A stretch of DNA of 64,000 bases, from assembly GCA_965220695.1 (NCBI GenBank), contig OZ244838.1, forward strand, positions 2,108,001 to 2,172,000, written 5' to 3'. This document shows positions 49,458 through 58,931 of this stretch, piece after piece. The notes under the pieces were generated by a model. The model saw only the letters and a program-made list of their open reading frames with translations. It ran no database searches and was not told where the DNA came from. Made by a program: the position numbers and the translations under genes. The DNA is from UBA9620 sp965220695 (GTDB lineage Bacteria > Acidobacteriota > Vicinamibacteria > Vicinamibacterales > UBA8438). Position 1 is the stretch's first letter; each line of letters opens with the position of its first letter.

Positions 49458-52009
49458 TGCCGGTCCTCCACGGCGACCGCGCCCGCGATCCGGGCCGGAT
49501 ACAACCCGGCCAGCGCCGCGGCCACCGCAATCAGCACCGACGACCGCGTGAGAAAGCCGAACGGCAACTGAAACTGAATGGTCCAGCCGAAGCTCTGCAC
49601 ATTGATGACGTAGATCAGAATCATCGAGAGCGCGACGCCGACCACCACACCCAACGCCTGGCTCAACACCCCGAGCACCGTCGCTTCGATCACCACCATG
49701 CGGCGAATCTGGCCGCGACTCGCGCCGATGAGACGCATCAGCCCCAGTTCGTGCCGCCGTTCGAGCACCAGGGTCAGCAGAGTGGCGGCCACCCCCATGA
49801 TGGCGACGAAGATCGCAATCGCCTCCAGCGCGTAGGTAACGGCGAAGGTGGCGTCGAAGATACGCAGCACCTCCGCGCGGAGAGTGGTGTTGGTTCGAAT
49901 AAACAGGTGGTGGTCGGACCCGAGCCCGGCCAACAGCTCCCCGCGAACAGCGTCCGGATCGGCGTCCTCGTCGAGATACACGGTCAACCCGACCGGCCGA
50001 TGCGCCCCATAGTGCCGCTCGAACGTCGGCCGGTCCATGACGACCAGCCCGCGGTCGCTGGAGTAGTCGTAGTAGACCGCCGCCACCTGGAACGCGCGGG
50101 AACCCTGCGGCGTCTCGAGTTCGATCAGGTCATCCACGGCGACCTCGTGCTTGAGCGCGAAGCTCTCGGACACCACCACCATCTCGGTCCCGATCGCTCG
50201 AGCCATCGCCGCACGTCCATCGGCCGGATGCTTGAACAGCAGTCCCCCGTGGGCGAGCAGCACCTCGAAGTCACCGGCGCCGAGGATGATGAGATCGCCG
50301 TCAGGCCCGTAGGGCAGGTCGACCGTCCGGAACTGGTCGACCGCCGCCACCGCCGGGTGGGAGGCGATGCGCCGCTCGGTCCCGGCCGAAATCGTGGCCG
50401 CCGGCCCCGCCGGCGCGCGACTGGCGGCGGCGACGAACAGATCGGCGCGCAGCGTCTGGCCGACCCAGTGCGACACGGTGTCACGGAAACTGCCAATCAT
50501 GATTGCGATCGCCGCGAGCATCGCCAGACTGACGACCAGGGCGGCGACCGACACCGCCAGGCGGGTGACGGCGGCCGACAGATTAGCGTGCGCCAGCACT
50601 CCCTCCACCTTGAACCAGCGGGCCAGCGTCTTCCGACCCGCGTGGCTGAACAGGGAGAGCAGCACCGGCACCAGCGCGGCGCCGCCGGCCACGACCGCCA
50701 GCGCGGCCACCAGGCCATAAACCGGTAGTCCGCCGACGGCATCCCTCGTCGAGAACCAGCCGGCGGCGGCGAACAGGACCGTTGCGGCCAGCGCCGCCCG
50801 CCAAGGCGGTCGAGCACCGGTTGGCAACCGGTCTGCGCCGCGTACGGCCGCCACCGGCGGCACGCTCGCGCCCTCCCGCGCCGGCACGGCGGCGGCCGCC
50901 AGCGCCAACGGCAGAGAGACAGCACACGCCAGCCACAGGTCAGCGGCCGACAGCGGCGGCACCGCCGCCGCCGACGTGATGTAGAGCGTGTTGACGGTCG
51001 TCGTCGTCAGGCGCACGGCCATCCTCGCCAGCAGCCATCCGACGGGCAGCCCGAGCACGGCGCCGGCCACCGCCAGCGCCGCCGCCTCGCCGAGAAACAG
51101 ACGCAGGACCATGGCGCGGGTCGCGCCCAGCGCCCGCAGCATGCCGATTTCGGCACGGCGCGAAATGACCGACACCGCAATCGTGTTGTAGACGAGGAAC
51201 AGGCCCACGATCAGCGCGATATACGACAGCGCGGTGAGATTGAAGTGAAACGCGGCCAGCATCTTTTCGACCTGCCGGCCGCGCTGCGCGGGTCGCTGCA
51301 CCCGCACCCCGTCCGGCAGCCGTCCGGCAATGGCCGCCTCGGCCTCGTCGATGCCGCCCGCGTCGAACAACTGAATCTCGACTCGATCCACCCAGCCGAG
51401 ACGGTCGAACAACAGTTGCGCCGCCGCCACATCCAACAGCACCAGTTGCCCGTCGACCACCCTCGCCGGTCCTTCGTCGAGCAACAGCCCGCGCACGACC
51501 GCGTCGTGGACCCAATCACCGATCACAAGCTGGACGTCCGTGTCGAGGTCGATATCATGGCGCGTGGCGAACCGTTCGGTGAGCACCACGGAGGCGGCAT
51601 CGAGCAGCAGCGCCAGCAACTCGTGCGGGCGCACATCCTGACCCTCGCGGGCAAAGCGCAACAACCGGTATTCGCGAAACGGCTGGTCTCGCAGCACATC
51701 GACCCCAAGCACGCGTACGGGATACTCGCGGCCGGCGGGGACGCGAATGCTCGCCCTCCGATCGATCACCGGGCTCACCCGTCCGTAGGCGGCCAGCCAG
51801 CCCAACCCGGCGAGCTGGCTCTCGGGCACCCCGACACCGGCGCCGACGATCTCGAGCGAGGTCTTCCCCGCCACGACCTCGAGCGCGGTCTCGAACCCGC
51901 GGACCGAACCGGTGTTGGCCAGCCGTATCGCGATGACCACCGCGACCCCCAGCGTCAATCCGGCTACGGTGACCAGACTGCGCCGGCGGTCCCTCAGCAG
52001 CGCCCGCAC
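49454..52009 (-). CDS. FtsX-type ABC transporter permease, AttFG-like fused
   Basis: 851-residue inner-membrane protein with about ten membrane helices and two large periplasmic domains. Two FtsX/MacB permease modules are visible, one ending in SRRAEIGMLRALGATRAM and one in ERRHELGLMRLIGASRG, so the two permease halves are fused in one chain as in AttFG-like or LolCE-like fusions. It probably moves a lipid, lipoprotein or peptide out of the membrane. The start is taken at GTG 52009; no better start with a ribosome site lies between it and the ATPase stop 20 bp upstream. Confidence 0.88.
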   Translation of the reverse strand: MRALLRDRRRSLVTVAGLTLGVAVVIAIRLANTGSVRGFETALEVVAGKTSLEIVGAGVGVPESQLAGLGWLAAYGRVSPVIDRRASIRVPAGREYPVRVLGVDVLRDQPFREYRLLRFAREGQDVRPHELLALLLDAASVVLTERFATRHDIDLDTDVQLVIGDWVHDAVVRGLLLDEGPARVVDGQLVLLDVAAAQLLFDRLGWVDRVEIQLFDAGGIDEAEAAIAGRLPDGVRVQRPAQRGRQVEKMLAAFHFNLTALSYIALIVGLFLVYNTIAVSVISRRAEIGMLRALGATRAMVLRLFLGEAAALAVAGAVLGLPVGWLLARMAVRLTTTTVNTLYITSAAAVPPLSAADLWLACAVSLPLALAAAAVPAREGASVPPVAAVRGADRLPTGARPPWRAALAATVLFAAAGWFSTRDAVGGLPVYGLVAALAVVAGGAALVPVLLSLFSHAGRKTLARWFKVEGVLAHANLSAAVTRLAVSVAALVVSLAMLAAIAIMIGSFRDTVSHWVGQTLRADLFVAAASRAPAGPAATISAGTERRIASHPAVAAVDQFRTVDLPYGPDGDLIILGAGDFEVLLAHGGLLFKHPADGRAAMARAIGTEMVVVSESFALKHEVAVDDLIELETPQGSRAFQVAAVYYDYSSDRGLVVMDRPTFERHYGAHRPVGLTVYLDEDADPDAVRGELLAGLGSDHHLFIRTNTTLRAEVLRIFDATFAVTYALEAIAIFVAIMGVAATLLTLVLERRHELGLMRLIGASRGQIRRMVVIEATVLGVLSQALGVVVGVALSMILIYVINVQSFGWTIQFQLPFGFLTRSSVLIAVAAALAGLYPARIAGAVAVEDRQ

Positions 52010-52029
52010 GATGAATTGACGGAACAGGG

Positions 52030-52785
52030 TCAGGAGGCGCCTCCGGCCGCCGCCGGCATGGCGGCGTCCACCACCCGCCCGTCCCGCATCGCCACGACCC
52101 GATCGGCGCGGTCGGCGACAGTCAGATCGTGTGTCGCCAGCAGCACGGCGACATCCGTCTCGCGGTTGAGCGTCTGCAGTGTGTCGAGCACGCGCCGGCC
52201 GTTGTCGCTATCGAGATTGCCGGTCGGCTCGTCGGCAATGAGCAGGGTTGGACGATGAATGACGGCCCGCGCGACCGCCGCGCGCTGCAGCTCGCCGCCA
52301 GAGACCTGGCCGGGATAGTGCCCCAGACGGTGTGCAATCGAAACCCGTTGCGCGGAGGCGCGCGCGCGCGCCGCACCCTCGGCGGCCGGTACCCCGGCCA
52401 GCAGCAACGGCAGCGCGATGTTCTCGGACAGGGTCAGCGAGGGCAGCAGATTGAAAAACTGAAACACGAATCCGATACGCTCGCGGCGTACCGCGGTCAA
52501 TGCATCGTCATCGAGCGTGGCCAGATCCACGCCGTCGACCACGACGACGCCGGCGGTCGGCCGGTCCATGCCGCCGCAGAGATGCAGCAGCGTCGACTTG
52601 CCGCACCCGGACGGACCGACGATGGCGACGCACTCCCCCGCCGTCAGATCGAGGCTGACACCGCGGACCGCGTCGACGCCGGTGTCGCCACCGCCATACA
52701 CCTTGCGCAAACCGCGTGCATGCAGCGCCGGCATCCGGTCACCAGACGCCGGCGCCGGTGAAATCGACTGCCGCGGGACGGTCAC
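52030..52785 (-). CDS. ABC transporter ATP-binding protein (LolD/MacB/AttE-like)
   Basis: 251 residues. Walker A GPSGCGKST, Q-loop region FVFQFFNLLPSLT, signature VSGGELQRAAVARA, Walker B LLIADEPTGNLDS and H-loop ATHD. This is the LolD-type class that partners FtsX-like permeases. Start GTG 52785. It is encoded between the VWFA-related gene (14 bp) and the permease (20 bp), forming a four-gene operon with the lipocalin. Confidence 0.93.
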   Translation of the reverse strand: MTVPRQSISPAPASGDRMPALHARGLRKVYGGGDTGVDAVRGVSLDLTAGECVAIVGPSGCGKSTLLHLCGGMDRPTAGVVVVDGVDLATLDDDALTAVRRERIGFVFQFFNLLPSLTLSENIALPLLLAGVPAAEGAARARASAQRVSIAHRLGHYPGQVSGGELQRAAVARAVIHRPTLLIADEPTGNLDSDNGRRVLDTLQTLNRETDVAVLLATHDLTVADRADRVVAMRDGRVVDAAMPAAAGGAS

Positions 52786-52799
52786 CTCACCACCGGCTG

Positions 52800-53726
52800 C
52801 TACTCGGCGACATAGCCGCGGCGGGTGCGGACGCGGTACTGGCCGCCGGCCGCCCGCACGCGGATCGACCGATAACTTCCGTCGAACGCACGTATGGGCG
52901 TGTAACTGAGCGTGTACTGATGATTGAGCTCTTCGGCGATGCGCGCGGTCGCCGGACCCAGTTCCGGGCTGTCGTGCACGACCTCCGTGTAGCCGCCGCT
53001 CTCGCTCGTGATCTCGCGCAGCGCATGCGGGTTCACCCGGTCGTTGATCGCCCGGGTCTCCGGTGCGTCGATCGCAATGGCATAGACGAAGGCGTCGCTG
53101 CGCCGCAACTGCCGTCTGACGTCACGCACGGTGGCGTCGCTGCCTGTGTCTGACCCGTCCGAGACCAGCAGCACGGCGGCGCGCTGGTTGACCCGCAGGT
53201 CGAACATCGGCAGTGCTTCCATCATCGCGTCGTAGATGCTGGTGCCGCCGTACGGCCGGACGTCATCCAGACGCCCGCGGACCCGGCGCGGGCCGATCGT
53301 CCACGGCACGGCGACGCGCGGATCGTGATTGAAAACGATGACGAACACCTCGTCATCGGGACGGAGCAGCTCAGCGAGGAAGTTGTCGAGGGCCAGACGG
53401 GCATCATCGATACGCTGCCCGAACATGCTCTGACTGGCGTCGAGCACGACCCCCAGGCTCAACGGCACCCGGTCGCGGGTAAAGTGCGCCAAGGTCTGGA
53501 GTTCGCCGTCTTCGTAGACCTCGAAGGCGGTGCCGCGCAGATCGCCGATCAGACGCCCGTCCTCGTCGACGACGGTCGCCGACATCTGCACCATTTCGAC
53601 ACCGGCGCGGAACACCTCGGCGCCGTCCCGGCGCCGGCGCTGCTCCGCCGAAATCGCGGTGACCGCCGCGGCGCCCATCGCGACCACCACCAGCCAGATC
53701 GTCAAACGCGCTCGGGATCCGATCAT
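52800..53726 (-). CDS. VWFA-related domain protein
   Basis: Exported protein of 308 residues with a signal peptide (VVVAMGAAAVTAISA). An N-terminal strand domain (ATVVDEDGRLIGDLRGTAF) leads to a von Willebrand A domain with the MIDAS motif DASQS and the later GGTSIYDAMMEAL and LLVSDGSDTGSD. C-terminal ELNHQYTLSYTP and RSIRVR are typical of the VWFA-related family common in Acidobacteria. Probably a periplasmic or surface adhesion or assembly protein. First gene of the operon with the AttEFGH-like transporter. ATG 53726; a GTG one codon earlier is possible. Confidence 0.88.
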   Translation of the reverse strand: MIGSRARLTIWLVVVAMGAAAVTAISAEQRRRRDGAEVFRAGVEMVQMSATVVDEDGRLIGDLRGTAFEVYEDGELQTLAHFTRDRVPLSLGVVLDASQSMFGQRIDDARLALDNFLAELLRPDDEVFVIVFNHDPRVAVPWTIGPRRVRGRLDDVRPYGGTSIYDAMMEALPMFDLRVNQRAAVLLVSDGSDTGSDATVRDVRRQLRRSDAFVYAIAIDAPETRAINDRVNPHALREITSESGGYTEVVHDSPELGPATARIAEELNHQYTLSYTPIRAFDGSYRSIRVRAAGGQYRVRTRRGYVAE

Positions 53727-53820
53727 CACGTTGTCAGGGCAACCTGCACCATTCTACGTGAACGGCGACGATCCTCATCACATATGGCGCATGGCACGGG
53801 GTGGTCGAGCCCGTCGGGAT

Positions 53821-53858
53821 AAAAAAAAGAGACCCGGATGCCACCGCATCCGGGTCTC
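53821..53858 (-). terminator. Rho-independent terminator of the DUF6152 gene
   Basis: Perfect 13-bp stem GAGACCCGGATGC with a 4-base loop. On the minus strand it is followed by eight T's. It lies ~45 bp after the DUF6152 stop. Confidence 0.9.
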
Positions 53859-53901
53859 CCCGTCTCACCTGTCGTCCGCTCGCCGAAGACCGAACGCGGG
53901 C

Positions 53902-54318
53902 CTATTCAGGCTCTGTCGCATCCCGACCGTCGGCCGGAGCGCCGGTACCGGACGACCCCATGAACAGCTTCCGGCCGTCCTTGAAGGTCAGGTCGCGGCC
54001 GTTGCCCTTGTTCGACCCATCCTTGGCCTGGTAGCCGTCCACGATGATCTCGGTGCCCGCCAGCAACGAGTTCTTCGTGAAACCACGACGCAGCAGCGTG
54101 TTCGGGGTGCCGCCCTCGACCATCCACACGGTTCCATCCTCAAGCTCCAGATGGACCCATGCATGCGGGTTGATCCACTCCATCTTCACCACCGTGCCTT
54201 CGAGGTGAATGGGGCGGTTGGCATCGAACTCTGCCGAGAACGCATGATGCGCGACCACCGGCACGGTGGCCAGCGCCATGACAACTCCGGCCACGACGAC
54301 GGCTATCTTTCTTCGCAT
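53902..54318 (-). CDS. DUF6152 family exported protein
   Basis: 138 residues with a signal peptide ending at VVA. The family pattern is clear: HHAFSAEFDANRPIHLEGTV, KMEWINPHAWVHLEL and EDGTVWMVEGG. Small periplasmic beta-barrel-like protein of unknown function, often encoded with DUF6644 membrane proteins as here. ATG 54318 follows GAGG; longer upstream frames cross the promoter and are not used. It is the distal gene before a strong terminator and also has its own promoter. Confidence 0.85.
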   Translation of the reverse strand: MRRKIAVVVAGVVMALATVPVVAHHAFSAEFDANRPIHLEGTVVKMEWINPHAWVHLELEDGTVWMVEGGTPNTLLRRGFTKNSLLAGTEIIVDGYQAKDGSNKGNGRDLTFKDGRKLFMGSSGTGAPADGRDATEPE

Positions 54319-54354
54319 CTGACTCGCCTCCTCGCTGTGTAAGCTCATACTGGG

Positions 54355-54387
54355 GTTGATTATCAACATTCCGTGCGTCCGCGTCAA
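54355..54387 (-). promoter_or_regulatory. Promoter with overlapping palindrome upstream of DUF6152
   Basis: On the minus strand TTGACG (54382-54387) and GATAAT (54359-54364) are 17 bp apart. The -10 box lies inside a perfect palindrome GTTGATTATCAAC (54355-54367), so a repressor site is plausible. Confidence 0.6.
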
Positions 54388-54484
54388 CACACGACTTCCA
54401 CTCCGCGTCACTTTTTCTGTCTTCCCGGCGTCCACGGCACACGGGCGCGCTGCATCGCGAGCCCGCCCCGCCGACGCATCCGCG

Positions 54485-55372
54485 CTATTGCGGCGGCTCG
54501 AGCACGATCTGACGGTCAGAGCCGTGCCCGCTGGCCCGGAAGACCGGCGTCAGATCCGGGTCCTTCCGCAGGTGCCCGTACATGAGCTCTTCGGCGAACT
54601 CGACGCACTTCAACTCGAGCAACTGCACGTTCTCTTCGATGCGCCGATACAGCGGCAGGCTGATGGTCCACGGCCGCGTGTAGGTTTCCGGATCGGTGAT
54701 CGTCGCCTCGTACATGAGGTGGTTCTCGCTGAGGGCGGTGTAGCGCTCTTCGACGTGAATCGAGTTGCTGTGATGGTTGCCCGAGCTGTCGAGCCAGGTA
54801 TCAGGCATCTGCGCGGTCACGTCGATCACCAGCGTCTCGCCTTCCCAGCGACCGATGTTGTGACCCATCCAGGAGTCGACCGGCGCCTCGAAGTCGGGGC
54901 GATCCATATACACGATGCGGCTGGCGCTGGCGAACTCATACGCGAGCAGCACGTATTCGGGCGTCTGCACCAACTGGAACGGATACGGCATGTACGTGGC
55001 GCGCGGCACGCCCGGCATGTAGCACTTCACCGCGGGGTCGCGCTCCAGCCAGTACTGCAGGTTCTCCTGCTGCTGAGCACGCGCCTCGGGACGGTACGGA
55101 ATCTCGCCGCCCTCGACGATGCCCAGACCGCCGGGAATCGCACCCAGCGCCGCCATCTCGACGACGGGGCCAAAACGCGCGGCGTGCGGCTCGATGTCAT
55201 GGTGCGCGCTGCCGAGCGCCTGCCAGATGCCGTTCAGATCAGGCATGCCGTCGGCGGTTCGAGGTGCCGTATACCCCTGGCCTTCGACCGGTTGCACGGC
55301 CAGCGACATGCCGACCGCCATCACTACCGCCGTCACACCGGCGATCATCGTCGTTGTGAGCCGATTTCGCAT
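54485..55372 (-). CDS. Exported protein of the PDLNGIW-type family, function unknown
   Basis: 295 residues with a signal peptide ending near VEG. The N-terminal motif TADGMPDLNGIWQ and the later WMGHNIGRWEGETLVIDVT and HVEERYTALSENHL are shared by a large group of secreted proteobacterial and acidobacterial proteins whose activity I do not know. One cysteine pair is possible. ATG 55372 follows GAGGAG. It is followed by the DUF6152 gene and preceded by two DUF6644-type genes, a grouping seen elsewhere, which suggests a common envelope system. Confidence 0.8.
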   Translation of the reverse strand: MRNRLTTTMIAGVTAVVMAVGMSLAVQPVEGQGYTAPRTADGMPDLNGIWQALGSAHHDIEPHAARFGPVVEMAALGAIPGGLGIVEGGEIPYRPEARAQQQENLQYWLERDPAVKCYMPGVPRATYMPYPFQLVQTPEYVLLAYEFASASRIVYMDRPDFEAPVDSWMGHNIGRWEGETLVIDVTAQMPDTWLDSSGNHHSNSIHVEERYTALSENHLMYEATITDPETYTRPWTISLPLYRRIEENVQLLELKCVEFAEELMYGHLRKDPDLTPVFRASGHGSDRQIVLEPPQ

Positions 55373-55462
55373 TTGCTGAGTCTCCTCTTCACGCAACGCG
55401 CGTGTCTGACTGGCGCAACCCGGCGCGAGCACACTGCCCGGGCCGCCACAACGCCACTTCTC

Positions 55463-55942
55463 CTACGAAAGCAATCCAATCAACCGGGCGCCGATCGTCA
55501 CGCTGGTCCACAGCGCAATCGACGCCACTCCCACCATCTTGGGCAGGACCGGTCCAAGCCGGCTTTCCTCGGTCGCCGCGAGCCGCCGCCGAATCGTCAC
55601 CGTCAGGATGACGCCGATCAGCACCATTTCCATTTTCCACCAGAAGAACGGACTGTAGTACTGCTTCAGCGCCGTCGACGCCATCTGGGGAATGCCGGTC
55701 AGCACCAGGACGGCGAAGCTGCCTATGAGCCACGGCTCGGCGGCGCGCGCCACTCTGGCCAGCGGCATGTCCTTCAACCCCTTCCCCAACAGACGCAAAT
55801 CGACCAGCAACAGGGCGCCGGCGAAGACGGCGACCGCGGTCAGGTGAATGCATTGGATGATCGGGGTCGGCCAGACAGATTCCAGGAAGAAGGCGCTGAA
55901 CGCCAACCCCTGCATCCACTCGAAGAACGGCTGCAGCGACAT
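55463..55942 (-). CDS. DUF6644-type membrane protein 1
   Basis: 159 residues with four to five membrane helices. MSLQPFFEWMQ precedes a conserved histidine helix PIIQCIHLTAVAVFAGALLLVD, and a further SFAVLVLTGIPQM. Histidines in the helices could hold heme or metal as in small cytochrome-b-like proteins, which is inference. ATG 55942 is four bases after the upstream stop; a TTG start further upstream would overlap that gene. Confidence 0.8.
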   Translation of the reverse strand: MSLQPFFEWMQGLAFSAFFLESVWPTPIIQCIHLTAVAVFAGALLLVDLRLLGKGLKDMPLARVARAAEPWLIGSFAVLVLTGIPQMASTALKQYYSPFFWWKMEMVLIGVILTVTIRRRLAATEESRLGPVLPKMVGVASIALWTSVTIGARLIGLLS

Positions 55943-55946
55943 ATGG

Positions 55947-56471
55947 TTATCCGAGCCCCAGATCAATCCACCACTGCGGCACCAAGCCGCTGTAGGCGGT
56001 CATGCGCCCAGTGGAGATGATACCGATCCAGAACGCCAATGACACGTAGCCCGCCATCCGGGCCTTGAACGGCGCGACCGGATCGTGCTCCCACTGGTCC
56101 ACCGTTTTCTCGATGCTCAGGTGAAAATAGGCCGCGTTCACCGCGACCACGACCAGCATACCCATCTTCAGCCAGAACCAGAAGTTGGGATAGTAGCGCA
56201 TCGGCTGGCTGTAAACCAACAAAAGACCGGTGGCGGCGTTCACGGCGACGCCGGCGTACATCCACGAAAAGAGCCCGGACTTGACCTTGGACACCGGCAC
56301 CCACTTCAGCGCCATGCCCGCGAGACGCAGGTCCCAGTACCCGATGAGGCCCGCGACCAGCCCCATGCTGACGACATGCGCGGTCAACAGATACACGTAG
56401 CCGTTCAGCGACTCGCGCCAGGCGACGCTGCTCGGCAGCGCGTCCACGAACTCGAACAGGGTCCGGATCAT
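55947..56471 (-). CDS. DUF6644-type membrane protein 2
   Basis: 174 residues, four to five membrane helices, related in layout to the next gene. YVYLLTAHVVSMGLVAGLIG carries the conserved histidine; VNAATGLLLVYSQPM and FWLKMGMLVVVAVNAAYFH follow. Function unknown; possibly a heme- or metal-binding membrane partner of the small cytochromes encoded beside it. It starts 41 bp after the cytochrome gene. Confidence 0.8.
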   Translation of the reverse strand: MIRTLFEFVDALPSSVAWRESLNGYVYLLTAHVVSMGLVAGLIGYWDLRLAGMALKWVPVSKVKSGLFSWMYAGVAVNAATGLLLVYSQPMRYYPNFWFWLKMGMLVVVAVNAAYFHLSIEKTVDQWEHDPVAPFKARMAGYVSLAFWIGIISTGRMTAYSGLVPQWWIDLGLG

Positions 56472-56512
56472 CCGCTAGCACCTGTGCGCAACTGGGTCCG
56501 TTCCCTGCCCGG

Positions 56513-57022
56513 TTACGGGGCGGTGCAACGGTTCTCTTCGGGATACCGGCGATACACCGTATGGCAGTTCTCACAGGCGCCCGCGACCTCGTTGGTGATC
56601 TCGATCATCGCCTCGAGGTTCCTGCTCTGGGCGACCTCGTAGGCTCGCCGGCCCACATCCACCAGATCCCGCGCGTACTGCATGAAATCGTCGTCGGCAA
56701 GCGGCACCGGCTTGCCGTTCTGACACAGACGGCCTTCCATCGCGATCAACTGCGCCGACTCTGCCAGGGCGATTGCGGCGGTCTCGACCAGCGGCCAGCC
56801 GGTGTAGATGCTCGAAAACGTGGCGGACACCGTGCCGGTCCCCGCTGCTTCGGGGGGCGCGTCCGGATCTCTCGATTGGGTGTCGAACAGGATGTTCGAG
56901 TTGGGGAACAGGATGGCCCGCATGACTTGGGCCAGATTACCGACCGGCTCACGTGCCGGCGCCTGGGCCGTCGTCACGGCGGTCATCGACAGCAACAGCA
57001 CCAATACACCGAGGACTCGCAT
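56513..57022 (-). CDS. Small exported c-type cytochrome 1
   Basis: 169 residues with a signal peptide ending at TTAQA. Helical body and a C-terminal heme motif CENCHTVYRRYP, the position expected for a class II (cytochrome c'-like) four-helix bundle. Related in layout to the protein at 58873-59358. Probably a periplasmic electron carrier or sensor. A strong promoter lies upstream, so it heads the operon with the two DUF6644-type genes. Confidence 0.85.
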   Translation of the reverse strand: MRVLGVLVLLLSMTAVTTAQAPAREPVGNLAQVMRAILFPNSNILFDTQSRDPDAPPEAAGTGTVSATFSSIYTGWPLVETAAIALAESAQLIAMEGRLCQNGKPVPLADDDFMQYARDLVDVGRRAYEVAQSRNLEAMIEITNEVAGACENCHTVYRRYPEENRCTAP

Positions 57023-57147
57023 CTCGACAGCCTCCGATACTCGCGCCGCGCCAGCCGTACTTCCCGGCGCACGACACCGGATTGACCGGTGACCGGCAAC
57101 GGTCCCTCCGAACCGATACGCACGGCGCAGGACGGCGCGGTTGGCGG

Positions 57148-57176
57148 AGTGTACCTCTTGATCCGTGCAAGGTCAA
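57148..57176 (-). promoter_or_regulatory. Sigma70-type promoter of the cytochrome 1/DUF6644 operon
   Basis: On the minus strand TTGACC (57171-57176) and TACACT (57148-57153) are 17 bp apart, ~125 bp upstream of the cytochrome start. Confidence 0.6.
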
Positions 57177-57236
57177 CAGCCATATCGCGCCATGGCGATC
57201 GTCGCCGCGGCAATCGACGGCGCCGCATCCGGGCCG

Positions 57237-58931
57237 TCAGGAGAATCTCCAGCGCCCGGCGTGCCGCCGCAGGCGACGCCACCCCTGCCCCAGCGACGTC
57301 ACGCTGACGAGAATGCCTCCAAGGCTCAGCGCGATGACCACCACATCCCATAACGGACGCCGGGCATGCAGGAACGGAAAGTCCAGACTGTGCAGCCCAT
57401 GATAGAGCCACCGGTTCGCGCGGGTCAGCCGCTCCTCCTTGCGGGCGATTTCGCCGCGGTAGGGATTGAAGTAGAGCCAGGTGGACGCCGCGTCGTCATA
57501 GCGCACGCGCAACACGGGCAGCCGGCGGCGGCCCGTCCGGTCGTAGTAGTAGGCGTCGTAGGCCCGCAGCCAGGTCGCGTCGAGGATCAAGGCGCCGGGC
57601 ATCGCCCGCGCGGCGACGCCGTCGAATTCGTCGTCCCCGAACCGCGCGAACGCGCCGCGCTCCGGATGCGCCGCCGACACCAGCATCTGGTCCTGCGCCT
57701 GCCGTGCGAGCGGCGCGAGCGTCACGGGCAAGGTCTCCGTGGAGACGGTCCCCACCGCCGGGTCGCGCGCGAGCAGATACGGTTCGCCACGGAACTGCAG
57801 TACCTCGAGCTCTTTCGGATCGAACGACGCGGCGATCGCCGCCGCTGCCGCCCGCAGCCGGGGCGCCGAAAGCGGACCGAGCCGCGGAGATCCGCCGCTG
57901 ACGGCCTGGCGTTGCAGCCGGGTGGGCGCGGTGCCGGGATGCCAGCTCCAGGGCTCCATCGACAGACCACCGCTGAACACCCAGGTGAAGGCGAACAGAC
58001 CGAACAGGAGGCCCGCGTAGTGGTGCCAACGCATCAGGCCGGCGTAGGGCGAGTGCGCCGCCACGCCGCGCAGCCGGTAGACGGCCGACGCCGACACCCG
58101 CCAGAGCCCCCAGACGAGCCCCGAACCGCACAGCACACAGCCCAGGATGGACAACCAGATGACCAGATCGGACCAGAGCGGCGCGCGGGCACGCAGCGGG
58201 GTGAAGTACAACCAGTGCGGCACCGCCCCCAGCCAGGCCCATCGGCGGGACTGCCGGGTCGTCTGCATGACCGGTTCGAGGGTTCGATCGGAGACGTACA
58301 GCACGGTGTCGGCGGCGTCGTTCACCCGCACCCGGTGCAGAGGAAAGTAGGCGCCGCTCTGCAGGGTCCACTGGTCGGGCGCGGTCAGAAGACCATCGTG
58401 ATACGCGGGCTCGGCATGCTCGGGAAGGCGGTGGCGCACCACCGCGACCGCCGCCTCGTTTCCCAGCCCCTGCGCCAGATCGCCGGTGTCGGCGAAGACC
58501 GTGGCCCAGCCGCCCGCGCCGGCAAATCGATACACGGGGCGCTCGCCGTGCATCCCGACGAGAATGCGGTCGGGGGTGAACCCGGCCCGGACCGCCGCTT
58601 CGCCGACACCGACCTGTGCGGTGCCGAGATCGAGGCGCGGCGCGCGGGTGAGCCGCTCTTCGGGCGACAGCGCCGGCATGCCGGCGTACATGAGCACGAT
58701 GCCGGACGCGAACCAGGAGACGAACAGCAGACTGCCCGCGATCCCCAGCCAGCGGTGGCTGTAGATCATCCAGCGGCGCCACAGGGTGGACGAACGTGCC
58801 GTGCGGGCGCCTCGCACGCCACGCTGCGGCTCTGAGCGTCGAGCGGTCTGCGCCGGCGCGCCAGGCGGCGGCTCAGGAACCGGGGCGGATCGCCCGGCCC
58901 CGGTCGGCGTCGTCGACCCAGTAGAGACCAT
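57237..58931 (-). CDS. PepSY-associated membrane protein
   Basis: 564 residues as drawn. The conserved part starts at about residue 55 with MIYSHRWLGIAGSLLF, a membrane helix with a histidine, followed by a periplasmic PepSY-like region, helices SDLVIWLSILGCVLCGSGL and WHHYAGLLFGLFAFTWVFSGG, a second periplasmic region (ASTWLYFNPYRGEIA) and a last helix. This is the layout of PepSY-TM reductase-like proteins. The first ~50 residues are Pro/Arg-rich and overlap the preceding gene by 59 bp, so the true start may be ATG 58769. It follows cytochrome 2 and probably exchanges electrons with it. Confidence 0.8.
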   Translation of the reverse strand: MVSTGSTTPTGAGRSAPVPEPPPGAPAQTARRSEPQRGVRGARTARSSTLWRRWMIYSHRWLGIAGSLLFVSWFASGIVLMYAGMPALSPEERLTRAPRLDLGTAQVGVGEAAVRAGFTPDRILVGMHGERPVYRFAGAGGWATVFADTGDLAQGLGNEAAVAVVRHRLPEHAEPAYHDGLLTAPDQWTLQSGAYFPLHRVRVNDAADTVLYVSDRTLEPVMQTTRQSRRWAWLGAVPHWLYFTPLRARAPLWSDLVIWLSILGCVLCGSGLVWGLWRVSASAVYRLRGVAAHSPYAGLMRWHHYAGLLFGLFAFTWVFSGGLSMEPWSWHPGTAPTRLQRQAVSGGSPRLGPLSAPRLRAAAAAIAASFDPKELEVLQFRGEPYLLARDPAVGTVSTETLPVTLAPLARQAQDQMLVSAAHPERGAFARFGDDEFDGVAARAMPGALILDATWLRAYDAYYYDRTGRRRLPVLRVRYDDAASTWLYFNPYRGEIARKEERLTRANRWLYHGLHSLDFPFLHARRPLWDVVVIALSLGGILVSVTSLGQGWRRLRRHAGRWRFS

